Positions 48,047 through 60,400 of a stretch of DNA of 64,000 bases are shown in pieces; positions within the stretch are counted from its first letter, which is position 1; every line of letters starts with the position of its first letter. Where the stretch lies: assembly GCF_014529535.1 (NCBI RefSeq), contig NW_023503616.1, positions 4,737,784-4,801,783 on the forward strand, written 5' to 3'. The translations under genes were made by a program, and so were the position numbers. The notes beneath the pieces were generated by a model that ran no database searches, was not told where the DNA came from, and saw nothing but the letters and a program-made list of their open reading frames with translations. The stretch comes from Bradysia coprophila. Lineage: Eukaryota; Arthropoda; Insecta; Diptera; Sciaridae.

Positions 48047-50313
48047 TGCGTGTGACCATACCTTGACAAGTAGCAGTATTTGTATCCCATCTAGAACTAC
48101 TTTTGAACAGTTAAAAAAATAAAATGACGAAAAGTCTTTTGTATTTTTTGTTTTAACATTCATTTTACCATAATTAGACCGTATAAGCCGTGAGCTTTTT
48201 ATATATTCTGTTTATCTTTGTCGATGGATGGAACAATTTTTTCAGCGTCTAATTCCAAAATATGTCTCGATTCCAATCGCTTTGGCTTTTTTTTCTTAAA
48301 TAATACGTTTTCAAGGATCTCCACGACTGTTGAAGAACTAGTTTCTAGAACGGCGTTCAGTATGTTAGTTTTACATTCGAAATATCTGAAGGTATGTAAG
48401 TATGTAAGGCTATATTGTGGCGAAAAATACCTTTATTAGAAAAAGATGACTTTCAGCTGATTTGGTATGTAGTCTTATGACAACATACGTAATAAATCAG
48501 TGTATAGAACACAATAGTACAGTACATGTTAATATTATAGTTTTTTTTATTGTATCACTCCTTTATTAACAAAAAATCCAATCTAAAACCTAGAACCGCA
48601 TAGCTCCAGTATGTTGATTAACAATTCAAAGCAGCTAGTTGATAGGAATGGTACTTCTTTTGTGAATAACGTGAAACGTAAAGAATCTTGTTCAAATAAA
48701 ACCTCAGATTATCTGCCGAGTGACCGTTTAAACACCTTATGCCTAAAAAATACCTCGTTCCTCATATGTTGTGTAAAATTAAATTCGTTCTATAAAGTGC
48801 AAGCTTGAAGAGAACTTAGACTTGTTACATACACAAAATACCTTTTTTGAATCGTTTATGTTACTAATGTACAATAAGGTATCGTCATTCTCTAATTGCA
48901 CTCAACAATGTTTGGTTATCTCTTAATTTTTAGCGAAAAAATTGATCTACATTGTAAACATGATTGCTAATAATAATTACCACCTACTTATGAGACCATC
49001 GACGTTCTAATGTATTTGTAGCTACAATTATTACGAATGAAGATCATCTTCAATTCACCTTAAACCAATCAAACGAAATAACATTAGCATTGAAGCAAAT
49101 GATTCCGTGAAAAATTTTAGCATTCTTAATGAAGTCATTGATTGGATTACCTAATGTTTGCATTACGATTATATATACCGTACAAGTGAAGAAGAAAAAA
49201 AGTTCCTAAAAAGTTTGTTTACCCGTTCATCGACAAACCACTTTTCATTCAGTTATAAATCCATATAATTTAATATAAACAATTATAATGCATCACAAAA
49301 AAAACTGGCGGTTGCGTCATCATACATTCACATGTTTCGCTGATGATGTGTTCAATGCAGCGCAAATATAATGTTATACGTATAATAAAGTGTTTTGATA
49401 TGAAAACAGCTACTGGTCGTTTGAAAGGGACACGATTTTGTTATTTCTAACTTGCGTTCGAATGTTCTTTCCTCATTATGCTTCGGCGATAGAGATTATA
49501 ATTTATTGAATTTTAAACTTTTTGCCTTGAACATAGATCATTTTTTCTCTACATTAAATTCAAAAGTTTTTACATGTTTCCAATGTATGAAAATTAATTT
49601 TTGGACAACAACAACGAAGAAGTTGTTTCAAGACACGATAGTAAATTCGTGTATAATATTGAGATGGTTGTATTATAGAAAATGAAAAAGAAAAAAAAAA
49701 CGATTCCATGATTCTTCACATCTATTAATAGTAATCGAATGGAAATTTGCATAAATTATATATTATATATTATATGTCGCTGTATATTGGTGATAATTAA
49801 ATTTTAATTAGATGGATGGTAAAATCATGAACAGCAGTTGATTTGCTTTGTTTTGCTTTAATGATTTATATGTTTTGTTGTCAGAGATGGTTAATAATTC
49901 CAATGATTTTACAACTTTTTTTTGGAAATGTAAGAATAAAAACGGCAAAGAGTGTTGTAAATAATAATTGCGGTTGATGCTTTACAAGAAGCAACATTCG
50001 AAGCTATTTGTGCATTTAATGATGAGCCATTTTTAGGAAAAAAATAAAAATAAAATTCCAAATGACGCAAGGACGTCGAATTTCGAGTTTATGACCTGTT
50101 TTCTAATCAAGACATTTGGCATAAACTGTTTTCATAACTGCTGAATTATTAATTTGAAAATTTGCATTTAAATTGAGTTATGAGAAGACCATTTTAAAAA
50201 GAATCAGAATTTCGAAGAGCGTGTTGACTTTAATGCCCACTCATATAGCCAGTCGTTCTATGCTTGAACCACAAATCTAGACACGATTAACCGAGAAGGA
50301 ACTTTTGAAATGG

Positions 50314-50485
50314 TAGTCCTGGCCCCTTTGTTAGAAAAACTAGCTTCGTTCGCCAAAAATATACTGAAAAAAGTAGATTTTCGAAAATTAAAATTTGTTT
50401 TAAAACTTTTCATTCCGAATCATGTATAACAACTGAAAAGCTCGAAAAACATAAAGCGAGCGGATTGACACAAGGGACTGGACTA
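50314..50485. mobile_element. MITE family 2, copy B
   Basis: The left end TAGTCCTGGCCCCTTTG and right end CAAGGGACTGGACTA are inverted. The interior matches 17275-17431 (ATACTGAAAAAAGTAGATTT; ACTGAAAAGCTCGAAAAAC). Confidence 0.65.
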
Positions 50486-51785
50486 TGGAGTAATAAGGTA
50501 TGTATTATCAAGTTCAATGCACGTTTTTCATTGAAAAAATTCCATCGCCGTCCAGAAATCAACTTCGAAAGTAGAAATCAATTTTACTCGTCTGCTGAGT
50601 GGTGATTTACCATAAAACCATGGTTGTAAGCTTCACCGCTAAATGATATATATGAGAGATTATTACTTTTTACAAATTTTACGGTCATTAGAACTAATTG
50701 AGAGCTAATAGCATTGAATAACGAATTTATGGTTAAAAATTAAAAGCAAATTGATTTGGATGTCAAGTATCTTCATAAAAAATTGCAATCGAATTTATAT
50801 ATTTGAGAAGCTTTTAATGGAATAGGATAGGTCAGCAGTGGATGTGCATATGTTCGGTGGTAAAAAATAGTCGGAAATTGACAATTTTGTTTAAAGAAAA
50901 GTTTTAATTGATAATTCGTGTTGTTTAGCTTGTTAGGGAACTGAATTATACAAGTTGAATGTATTTTTTGGCGGTCTCCGTAATAAAAGATGGAAGGCCG
51001 AAATGTTTTTTTTTTTTCAATCCACACAAACTATTCACGCAAAATGTAAATTAAAAATTATGGAAATTAAAGCCCAAAAAAAATTAAAATATTTGAATAA
51101 ATTACGCACAATCTGATGATGTTTTGATTCTATTTGATTATTAGAAGATTGACTAGTCGAGTTCAGAAGTTTTTTTATACCTATAATAGTACTAATTAAC
51201 TCAATTAGCTTAAAGCATGTAGATAAAAGTATCAGGATAAAGACGTTCAAATAGTTTTAATTGTAAGAACTGCGGGTTAAAGGAATTTTACAATTGTATG
51301 GTTTCAGATTGAAGTAGTAGTTCTAATCTAATTAAATTTTCGGTACCACTAAATGATGTTCGAATTTTTCGTTCTAACGTCACATTTTAAAAGTCAATCG
51401 AAAGAATGATTGAATCCATTAAGTAATTGAGATCAACAGAAAATAAATTCTTACATCATTAACGTAAATAATTTGCAATCCACAAAAGGGTAACTCCACA
51501 CCGTAATGCCCTATCAAATCTATTACTTCCTTTTTTAAAGCCAAACATCAGCCCGTCGTTGTCGATGGCAGTTGTCTAGTCGTCTCCGAAACGTTAAAGA
51601 GTATCTACTGGATTGCATGTGTTCGATAGACATCTGAAATCCACTGAAGCGATATTTTATTTGAACAAATTGTGTTGTGTAAATGTACCACAAAATCAGT
51701 TTCCACATTTTCTATTTGTTTGTTATATTTGTTCCACATTCGTTTTATCACATAAGAACAGTACAACTTTACATTTCTCCTACCC

Positions 51786-51865
51786 CACGTAGGTAGATTT
51801 AAACGTAAAGAGAGCGATGTAGTTTCACGTAGGTAGATTTAAACGTAAAGAGAGCGATTAAGTTT
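51786..51865. repeat. 40-bp direct tandem duplication
   Basis: CACGTAGGTAGATTTAAACG... is repeated at exactly 40 bp spacing. The copies differ only at the end of the unit (GATGTAGTTT against GATTAAGTTT). Confidence 0.85.
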
Positions 51866-54386
51866 CTCTTGTTGACAACATTGAAAACGATGTGGGACAC
51901 ATGGACGACGTAAAATACATAAAATGATGATGATGAAAATTTATTACATAAAACAGCGTCGTTTCATTCCATCCTAAGTACTTTTTTCTGTCTCTGTTAA
52001 CTTTTATAATGAGCCACTTGAGCACTAGTCATTCAGCTCCAATCAAAAAATATAATTATTCGAAAACAAATAAATGTGGTCTTTAAAACTCTCACATAAT
52101 TTCAATATTACCTGTATAATATGCGTGTTGGATCATTAAGAAAATTATTGTTATTATCAGAATCATAGCCTTTAAAAACGTGCGCTGAAACTCCAAAAAA
52201 AAAACGATAAGTTTTTGAAAATTATGTTTCTATCAAATTTTGTCGAGGAAAAAAAATTATTTAATCGATTACTACTTTAAAGGCAATTCATTTTATATAA
52301 AGACAAATCTCGTCTTGATCATATCGTTATCGTTTCGTATTCAAACTTTAAACGGGCAAAAGCGTTGCTATTTAAAATACCTTTACTTTCTTGCCAATAA
52401 AATCTAGAGATAAAAATTGATTTACATAATAATCTCAGTCGATGATACAACTTTTTAAACGATGTGCTCAGAAGTTTGATGTTTTAAAATCTATAACACA
52501 TCATTTTATCTATCTTTAAAACAACGAAATTTAATAAATTCATTATGAGACCTTGGAAATAATTAGCTGATTGCTAGAAAGAACGGCAATCCGGCTGTTT
52601 TTTTTTTATTAAATTAGCATTTGTGTGATTTTTATAAAAAAAAGCTTATAATTCTAAAACAAACTGAAAACCTCAACAATAAAAAAAATCACATTTCTTA
52701 AGAAAAAAAAACATCATCAGAGACACGACCGGTTGGCTGAACTAGACAGAGAAACATTCTCAATGAAGTGTTTAAGATTCACTTTTCATGAGACACCGTT
52801 TGAAGATGGGTTTTTTTATTTGTAATTTTATTCCTCTTTTCAAAAGCCTAGGCATGGAATGCTACAGCAAAAAAAATGAATATTTTTGAGACAGAGGCGG
52901 AAATATTCGTCTAAAGTATTTGTTATCAATTTTAGTCTTACTTGCGATCATATTTTGAGCATTCTAAGGTAAACTTGTATGTGTAAAAGAGGTTAGAGGT
53001 GGGATATAATAATTTAATACTTGATATGAGTGGACCTTTGTAAACTTTTTGGATGTTAAACAAAATAATATGAAGGTCTGTGAATTATAAATAAACAATT
53101 TCAACTTCACGGTTAATAAAATTAATGATAGAAAAAGAATTAAAATTTTTTTGAAGGAAGTACAGGGTGATCAACGATCATTCATTAATCTACGTTTCCA
53201 CAGCTAAATGTTGAGGACATATTCGAACTACACTCGGAGAAAAGTGAATGTAGGAACATGTATTCTAATTTGGGAGTTTTTGTTGTTCACATTCTTAATC
53301 TGCATGAATTTGAGAAAAATCAGTACCCAATGGGTACTACCCATGTTGGGAACTATGTAAAGAGGCGACCGCGATCACTATGAAATAGTATTTTACATGC
53401 TACGTGCGTCGAAAACCGTACTTTTCATATTTCACACGACTCTACTCTACTTTTCAGCCCCAGTCATGCTACATGACTTAACATGTAAATATAACTTGCA
53501 GATAAAATCTCTTACTTTAGGATACCTTAACTTCATCAGTACACTGACAATAAAGAGAAGAAAATTTCATATGTATGTGGTCTTTTTGTCCCCAGGTAAT
53601 CCACAATATCTGCTACAACCTGTAGGTTACCTGGAGACAAAGTTAGTTAGCTGAAGGTGAAATTTTTAACTCTCTTTTTTATAAGTACTAGGTTCACACT
53701 AAATCTGTTTAGCAAGATTATCGTCCTGATGAGCCTTTCGAAGTAATTTCGAAGTTGTTGCAAAAAATCCTGTGGAAAGTTGTCTTTTTACGGGTGTCCT
53801 GATTTATCAATAATAATCTACAAATTTATTTAGCAATTAAAAACCTAGATTTTTATATTTGGTGCCGAATTCTTCTCTCGCAGATCACAGATCCTAAATC
53901 ATGTCCTAATTCATTTTCTTTGACCGATCTAACGAATCAGAAAATGAAGTAAAATTCATAAAATCGAAACAGATCCTCTCAATTCATTCAGATTTTCTCA
54001 CTTTTTTGTTGTATTGATGAACACTTGTAAAGTGAAATTTCACTCGTTCTTTCGCAAAATATCACCGTTATTCATTTTTGAAAGACTTTTACTTATTGAA
54101 GGAACCTATATTATGCACTTTTTCTAGCATCCTGTCTTCTGTTTATTTTTTTTTATTCTACTCTTCTGCATGTTCCGCGTCGTAAATTCAATACAAAATT
54201 TTGCTAATTATAATTGGCGAACCTATAAGAAATCATGAATATTGAAATATCTCCATCAGCAGTGCTATACACAACTATCTTATCACCGATCATCATAAAT
54301 TTGTTTATTGTAGTATTCCAACCGGTCTTCAAGTTTTTTGTGCTTGTATTTCGTTGGAATAGGTCGTTAGTTGACACACGACATCA

Positions 54387-54394
54387 TATAAATA
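54387..54394 (+). promoter_or_regulatory. TATA box of the proline-rich gene
   Basis: TATAAATA lies 81 bp before the start codon at 54468. Transcription would start near 54417 if spacing is usual. No clear TCAGT initiator is seen. Confidence 0.6.
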
Positions 54395-54467
54395 GTGACC
54401 AACTGATTGTAAGGCATTATTCGATCGTTTGATTTTATTGGGATACTATTTACTTAGAGTTAGAATT

Positions 54468-57400
54468 ATGGTGAGTAAGAAAAGATGTGTTTGAATGGAC
54501 TATTCAAGTGATTTTATAAGATGTCACAGTGGATTGGATATCTTGTGAATATTTTTTAGAGAAGATAAATCGATGTGAAATATTGAGATTAATTGGCGAA
54601 TTAAATGGAATTATTTTTTGTATGATTTTCACCGCAAAATGAACGAAAGTGATTTAATATCGAGTCTAACGTATTTTATTTGAAATGCTTAACTTGATAA
54701 GTTGCTGTGTTTTAGAAATTATATGAACTTTTTTGTGGAATAATTATGAAATCAATTTCAATTAATTAAATTTGTGAAAAGGCAACTCCAAAAACAAAAA
54801 GATTTCGCTGCAACATTTTTCTTTAAATTCTAAATTAAAGTGTGCTACAAAACGGAAATCGATTTTCTTCGAACTCTGCTAAAATTTGCAGAGTTTGTTC
54901 TTCTAAAAAAGGATACCATATTGGATTAGAAAATATACAAATTTTCAGGAAAAGGAAATCTGAAAATATGTTTTCTTTTAGTTAATTGTCTTGCTGCTGT
55001 GCGCCTTCGCTACGGCACTCCCTAGTCCGGACAATGGCGAAGGATACAATTATCCAAAACCATCAATCCCATTTGATGATTCACCATCAGATATTGACAT
55101 CATTAACGTGAACAAACCCTCTTGTCCAGCCGGTGAAACTGGATCGCCACCAAATTGCAAGCGTAAGTACAATTTTCGAAAATATTTGCTATAATTCTAT
55201 GATTTTTCTTAAATTGAATGTCAGGAATACCTATATCCAAAGGCTCTGTCTCAGAGATTCCTTATCAATTATTTTTAAAAAGGCTTGAGATTTTGAAATT
55301 ACTTTGACATTTTTAAGAAAAATCATAGAATTCCAATTAGTCCACATTATGTAACATTGTACTGTTACACAAATTGACATTGACAAAGCTTGTCTTAATA
55401 CTTTGTTGAAAATAAAACAATCAACGCTAATATTCATAATAGACTTTCAATGTACCAAATATGTTGAAAGACGCTTTTTTACCAATGTCTGTACTGTTTG
55501 CAATACATTAACAAATGGTAATTTTCGTGTGTCGTTAACATTTAATTTTTTTTCCAGCTCCAGTTGATAACGAATATCTACCACCAACAACTAAAGCGCC
55601 ACCTCCACCACGTAAGTTTTCAAGTCTAATTTTAACTCATATATTGTAGTTTCTCGACACTTTTCTTGCTAAGTGTTAATATAGATTTTTACTGGTTATT
55701 TTTCGTATTATTTACTAATTAAAAATTTTTTTGCAGCTCCACCACCGCCACCACCTCCTCCACCACCTCCACCACCTCCTCCTCCTCCACCACCGCCACC
55801 ACGTAAGTTATTTTTTATTTGAATGAATTATGAATTTACAAAACAGAAATTGCAAAAAATCACACTCTGTTGTCTATTAAAAGTAATTTGGCTCATTCCA
55901 AAAAATGACACAAAATTTACACAAAATAACATCAAAAACTATGATCAAAATTGCACAATTAGCATTTGCATAATAAACTACAACTATAAAATCAACGCAC
56001 TTCAAGCAAAATTGCTTCGTATGATTAATAGTTTTAGAAATTTTTATGATTTTAAAAAGTTTTCGTTTGTTTGCCTTTTGATTTTCTTTTATAGTGAAAT
56101 GTTAAATGCATTTTTTTGTACAGTAACCGAACCGAACTTTATTTAATTATTATCGCTAATTAATAGTAATTTTCGAGTCAGTTTTACACTAAAATCTAAT
56201 CTGCAGTACATTTCTGCAACAGCGTATGATTAGGGTGTTTCAAATACCTTAGATTTAGAAGAGAAAATCATCTAAAAAGCCAAACATGGAAACTTTAAAA
56301 TCAGTCATATAACTAATTCCAAATAAATATTAGTTATGCTGTTATTGAAAACGTGCAAATGTGTTAATTTGTTGATAAATTTGCGAAGAAGTAGCATTGT
56401 AGTTATCATTTTCAAATAAAACTTTCACTGTGATTTTTTTCTTGTGACGTACTATTTCCAATTCGTCCCTAATTCCGTTCTCATAAGGTACTGTTGCAAC
56501 AATTAAACTGTTGATTTTTTCAGTATCAGTTATATTCCCGAGTCGTTCATGCGAGCCTGACTAGAAAAAACGTTTTCAATATTTTACGCTTCTTTACAGC
56601 TCCTCCAAAATGTCCACCAGGCCAATTAGGAAATCCACCCAACTGTAGACCACCACCACGTAAGTAACTTTACCTATATTTCGGAAATTTTGAAAAGTCC
56701 ACTTAAACACTTAAAAACTAGATTTTATCGCCTCCAATTTTGCTCGGAGAAAATAACGTTCCCATAACGCGAAAAAGATTTTCAATGACGAGCGGGCTCC
56801 AAAAGCTGTCAATCGGACATTTAATGAATTATCAATATTCGAAGAAATACACTCGCTTACTTTTATAATGTATGCTAATTAATATTTTTTCCTTTTTACA
56901 GCACCACCTCCTCCTCCTCCACCACCACCACCACCACCACCACCACGTAAGTAGACTTTATGTATCTGTTTTACAGTGAGATAAAGTGGTTTTTCGAGCT
57001 ATTGTATGTAACTGCTTCCAAATTGTTATTCTGGCACGTGGCCAACTTCCCACTTGCCAAAATAAAAATTTGGAGGCAGGTAGATAATATTCTATTATGT
57101 GCTAGAAAACAAACAAAATATCAATTACACATGACTTCTTTAATTGATTGAAATTAATTGCAATAATGTAAAAGAGTTTTATAATAACGGGAAATTATAT
57201 TCGACCTTCTTTTTTGTGGGACGACAACTTGAATTTTTCCTTTTATAAATGTTTTAATTTTCTCTACCGTTATATTCATCAAATTGGTACCAAATGCATG
57301 CAAATATTGGTAAATGTAATCATTTTTAACGCTCAACCAAAAACAAGAAACGTTCGTTTATTACGATCCTTATCGTTTCTCGATTCAAAAGATAGGGATT

Positions 57401-60400
57401 AAAAAGTTGCGAAGTTGTATAATGTACATCAATTAATGGTTTCTCAATTTTTATAGCTCCACCACCACCACCACCACCTCCACCACCACCTCCACCACCA
57501 CCTCCTCCACCACCACCTCCTCCACCAACACCACGTAAGTAGCATGATAATTGTGTTTTTGGAAAGAAACTCATTTTTAATATAAATTGATTTATAATTC
57601 AATTTGATTTATACATTTATTACCTTTGCTCTACAGCTCCAAAGTGCCCAGCAGGACAAATTGGAAATCCACCAAACTGTAGATGTAAGTGATTTTGCCC
57701 GATTTATCACGATATCGTGTTAAATTATTTATTTTAAATGCGACAAAAAAGACTGCTCACAATTATGGCGCAGCCGGTAAAAAATCGATCTTTTATCAAA
57801 AATTAAAATTAAATCATTTATAGTTGTTGAAATCGTTTTTTCAAACTTTGGTTCACAATGGTTCACAATCTCTTAAAAAAACGACGAAAAGTGTCATATT
57901 AATTGCTTTATTAATTGACCCAACGTATAACTACTGGTTATTTGAAATAAGTAAAAAAAAACTATGTTTTACTTTCCTCCAGCACCACCAACACCAAAGG
58001 TAGACAACGAATACTTGCCACCAACAACTAAGGCTCCACCACCACCTCCTCCACCACGTAAGTGTCACTTTATTAATTGAAAATGCGTTATTAAGTTTCT
58101 CATAGAAAGTTGCAGCTTAATGCCCAGTTAAATTGAAATTAACTCTTTGAATGCAATAGTAAAAAATGAGTAAAAATACAATCCTTCAAATTTCGAAAAA
58201 CGTTGTACAAAAGATGTTACTGAGTTCAAATATTTCATAAATCATACCTAATTCTCAGAATCTTTTCAAGCGAATAGCGTATTCAGATCTGTAATAGTCT
58301 TTAGAGATACCAATGCATAAATGATCATAAAAACTATTTTTCCAGCACCACCACCACCACCTCCTCCTCCACCACCACCACCACCTCCTCCACCACCACG
58401 TAAGTAACTGATCATAAAGTAATTTGATTCATAACAATCACACCCCAATAAACTCTCCATCTTTTTCATTTTCGAAGAAATAATTCCGAATATCCAAGAT
58501 TATTATTGATAACGTAACAGATGCGTTAGATTGAAAATTTGTGCTGATAATCTTGCGAAAATTTTGCATCGCTCATCAGTTATCATTTCGTAATAAAAAC
58601 TTTCTGTTCACAAGATTCGTAATTTATTTTTGTTTTCTTACAGCTCCACCACCACCACCACCACCTCCTCCACGTAAGTATTTTTTATTTAAATCAATTT
58701 ACAAAACAAAATTCCCCAATCATCTCTATTTGAACTCCAGAATAATTAATTACAAATAAATTAAATTGAAAATTTCTGCTGTACTGGAAAATATATACTC
58801 TTCTTCGAGCCTTTCAGTAAATTTTTGTTTCATAATTATCGTAATTAATTTTTGTTTTTTTACATCACTTTCTTGATCAACTCACTTCAAGTACTATAAA
58901 TAGGGTACTGAAACTTGACAGTGCTCCATACAAAATTTTTCACCGTAAAAAGAGTGGGGATAAAATTTCATACAAAATAGTCCTCTAATTGTCAGGTGTC
59001 AATCAAACCATTTTTGCTTGCAGTGCGTTGATTTGATTCGAATTCATATTTAAGTTTTTTTAACAATCAAATTTATAAACGTTTGCGTTTCTTTACAGCT
59101 CCGAAGTGCCCTCCAGGAACAACTGGACAATTCCCTAACTGCAAGGCACCTCCTCCACCACCACGTAAGTAACAGTAATCATTTCTTTTTTATTTGTAAA
59201 AACAAATACATTAGAACATCCAATGCGCCACTCATTCGCATTCAACTAAGAAATAGATTAATTTTTAATTGTATAACGAGCGATAACGAGTGATACACTG
59301 ACGGATTTTGGTATCTGAAATTTAGTTGCTTCTTAAAGTTTGTCTTCTAATTCGCCGAAATGGTTTTGGTCTACCTTTTTATGATTAGACTATAATAAAA
59401 CTTGTATTTATTCGCTTGAAGAGACTGGGTATTGATGGTCCTATTGGCTTTGGATTCGTCTATAATAAGATATGAGCCGTCGATAAAATAGAAGAAATTC
59501 AAATTTTCATCAAATTATAATGGTTGTCTGCTTCCACAAAGCAACTAAAAAATGAAAGAAACTTCCAGTCTCAGTTTCAAATGATTCCCGATAGTTGGAA
59601 ATATGCAAAAAAAATCCCTTCTTGATACTATTCATGTAAATTCAAGGCAGGAATTAGATTCACCTGACTTTGCAAAAGAAAATGTGTAGAGAAACTTACT
59701 TGCTTTTATTGCTTCTATCATGTACATCAATTAATAATTTTTCTTTTTCTTAAAGCACCACCACCACCTCCACCACCACCTCCACCTCCACCACCACCTC
59801 CGCCACCACCTCCACCACCACCACCACCACCTCCTCCACGTAAGTACACATATTTATCAGAAACCTCTATTTCAAAGTTTAGTCTTTAGCTTTATTTAAA
59901 TATCAATACGAAATATTGCTTTATTTTTACTGTTCAATTATATCAATTGGGTCCTCGAGAAATTTGTCATAAAGAGATTTAGAGATATGAGTACATTTTT
60001 CTATAAACTTGGTTAACAGCAGCAGTTACATTTACTCGGTAGTGTATAAATACAACGTTTTGCTATAGAGCACCATCGGTTGTCATCTCTGTGTCTTTTT
60101 CTCAAATTTTTAAGAGTAGTTGTTTGCATTCTTTATATTAATAATTAACTATACAAAATTAGTGAATAACACTCCTTCGTTCTTCAGCTCCACCACCACC
60201 ACCACCTCCAACCAAGAAACCATTAGATAACGAATATTTACCCCCAACAACAAAATCTCCACCACCACCACCACCACCACGTAAGTTTCATTCACTAGAT
60301 GTTTATATATTATATATACTTTAATAATAAAATGATGGTTTTAATAAATTTATAAGCTCCGTTCACTTTACTTAAATTGATTCAATCGAAACTTTGTTCT

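Larger units (their letters stand above)
42405..54386. other. 12-kb gene-poor region with scattered repeats
   Basis: No gene is supported. Short frames (for example 43179-43379 plus, 48218-48439 plus, 50773-51027 minus) show no family likeness. Distinct objects are listed separately: hairpin 42928-43002, MITE 44092-44606, repeat 44718-44916, tRNA-like 45876-45960, minisatellite 46795-46834, MITEs 47077-47229, 47902-48046 and 50314-50485, and duplication 51786-51865. A 16-18 bp A-run lies near 46333. Confidence 0.5.

Noticed and set aside
55823-56146. Plus-strand 107-codon frame in intron 4 of the proline-rich gene
   Set aside because: Asn/Lys/Ile-rich, typical of AT-rich intron DNA, and contains the solo MITE end.
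57326-57574. Minus-strand polyglycine frames (also 58266-58469)
   Set aside because: Complement of CCA/CCT proline repeats; no splice or promoter signals on that strand.
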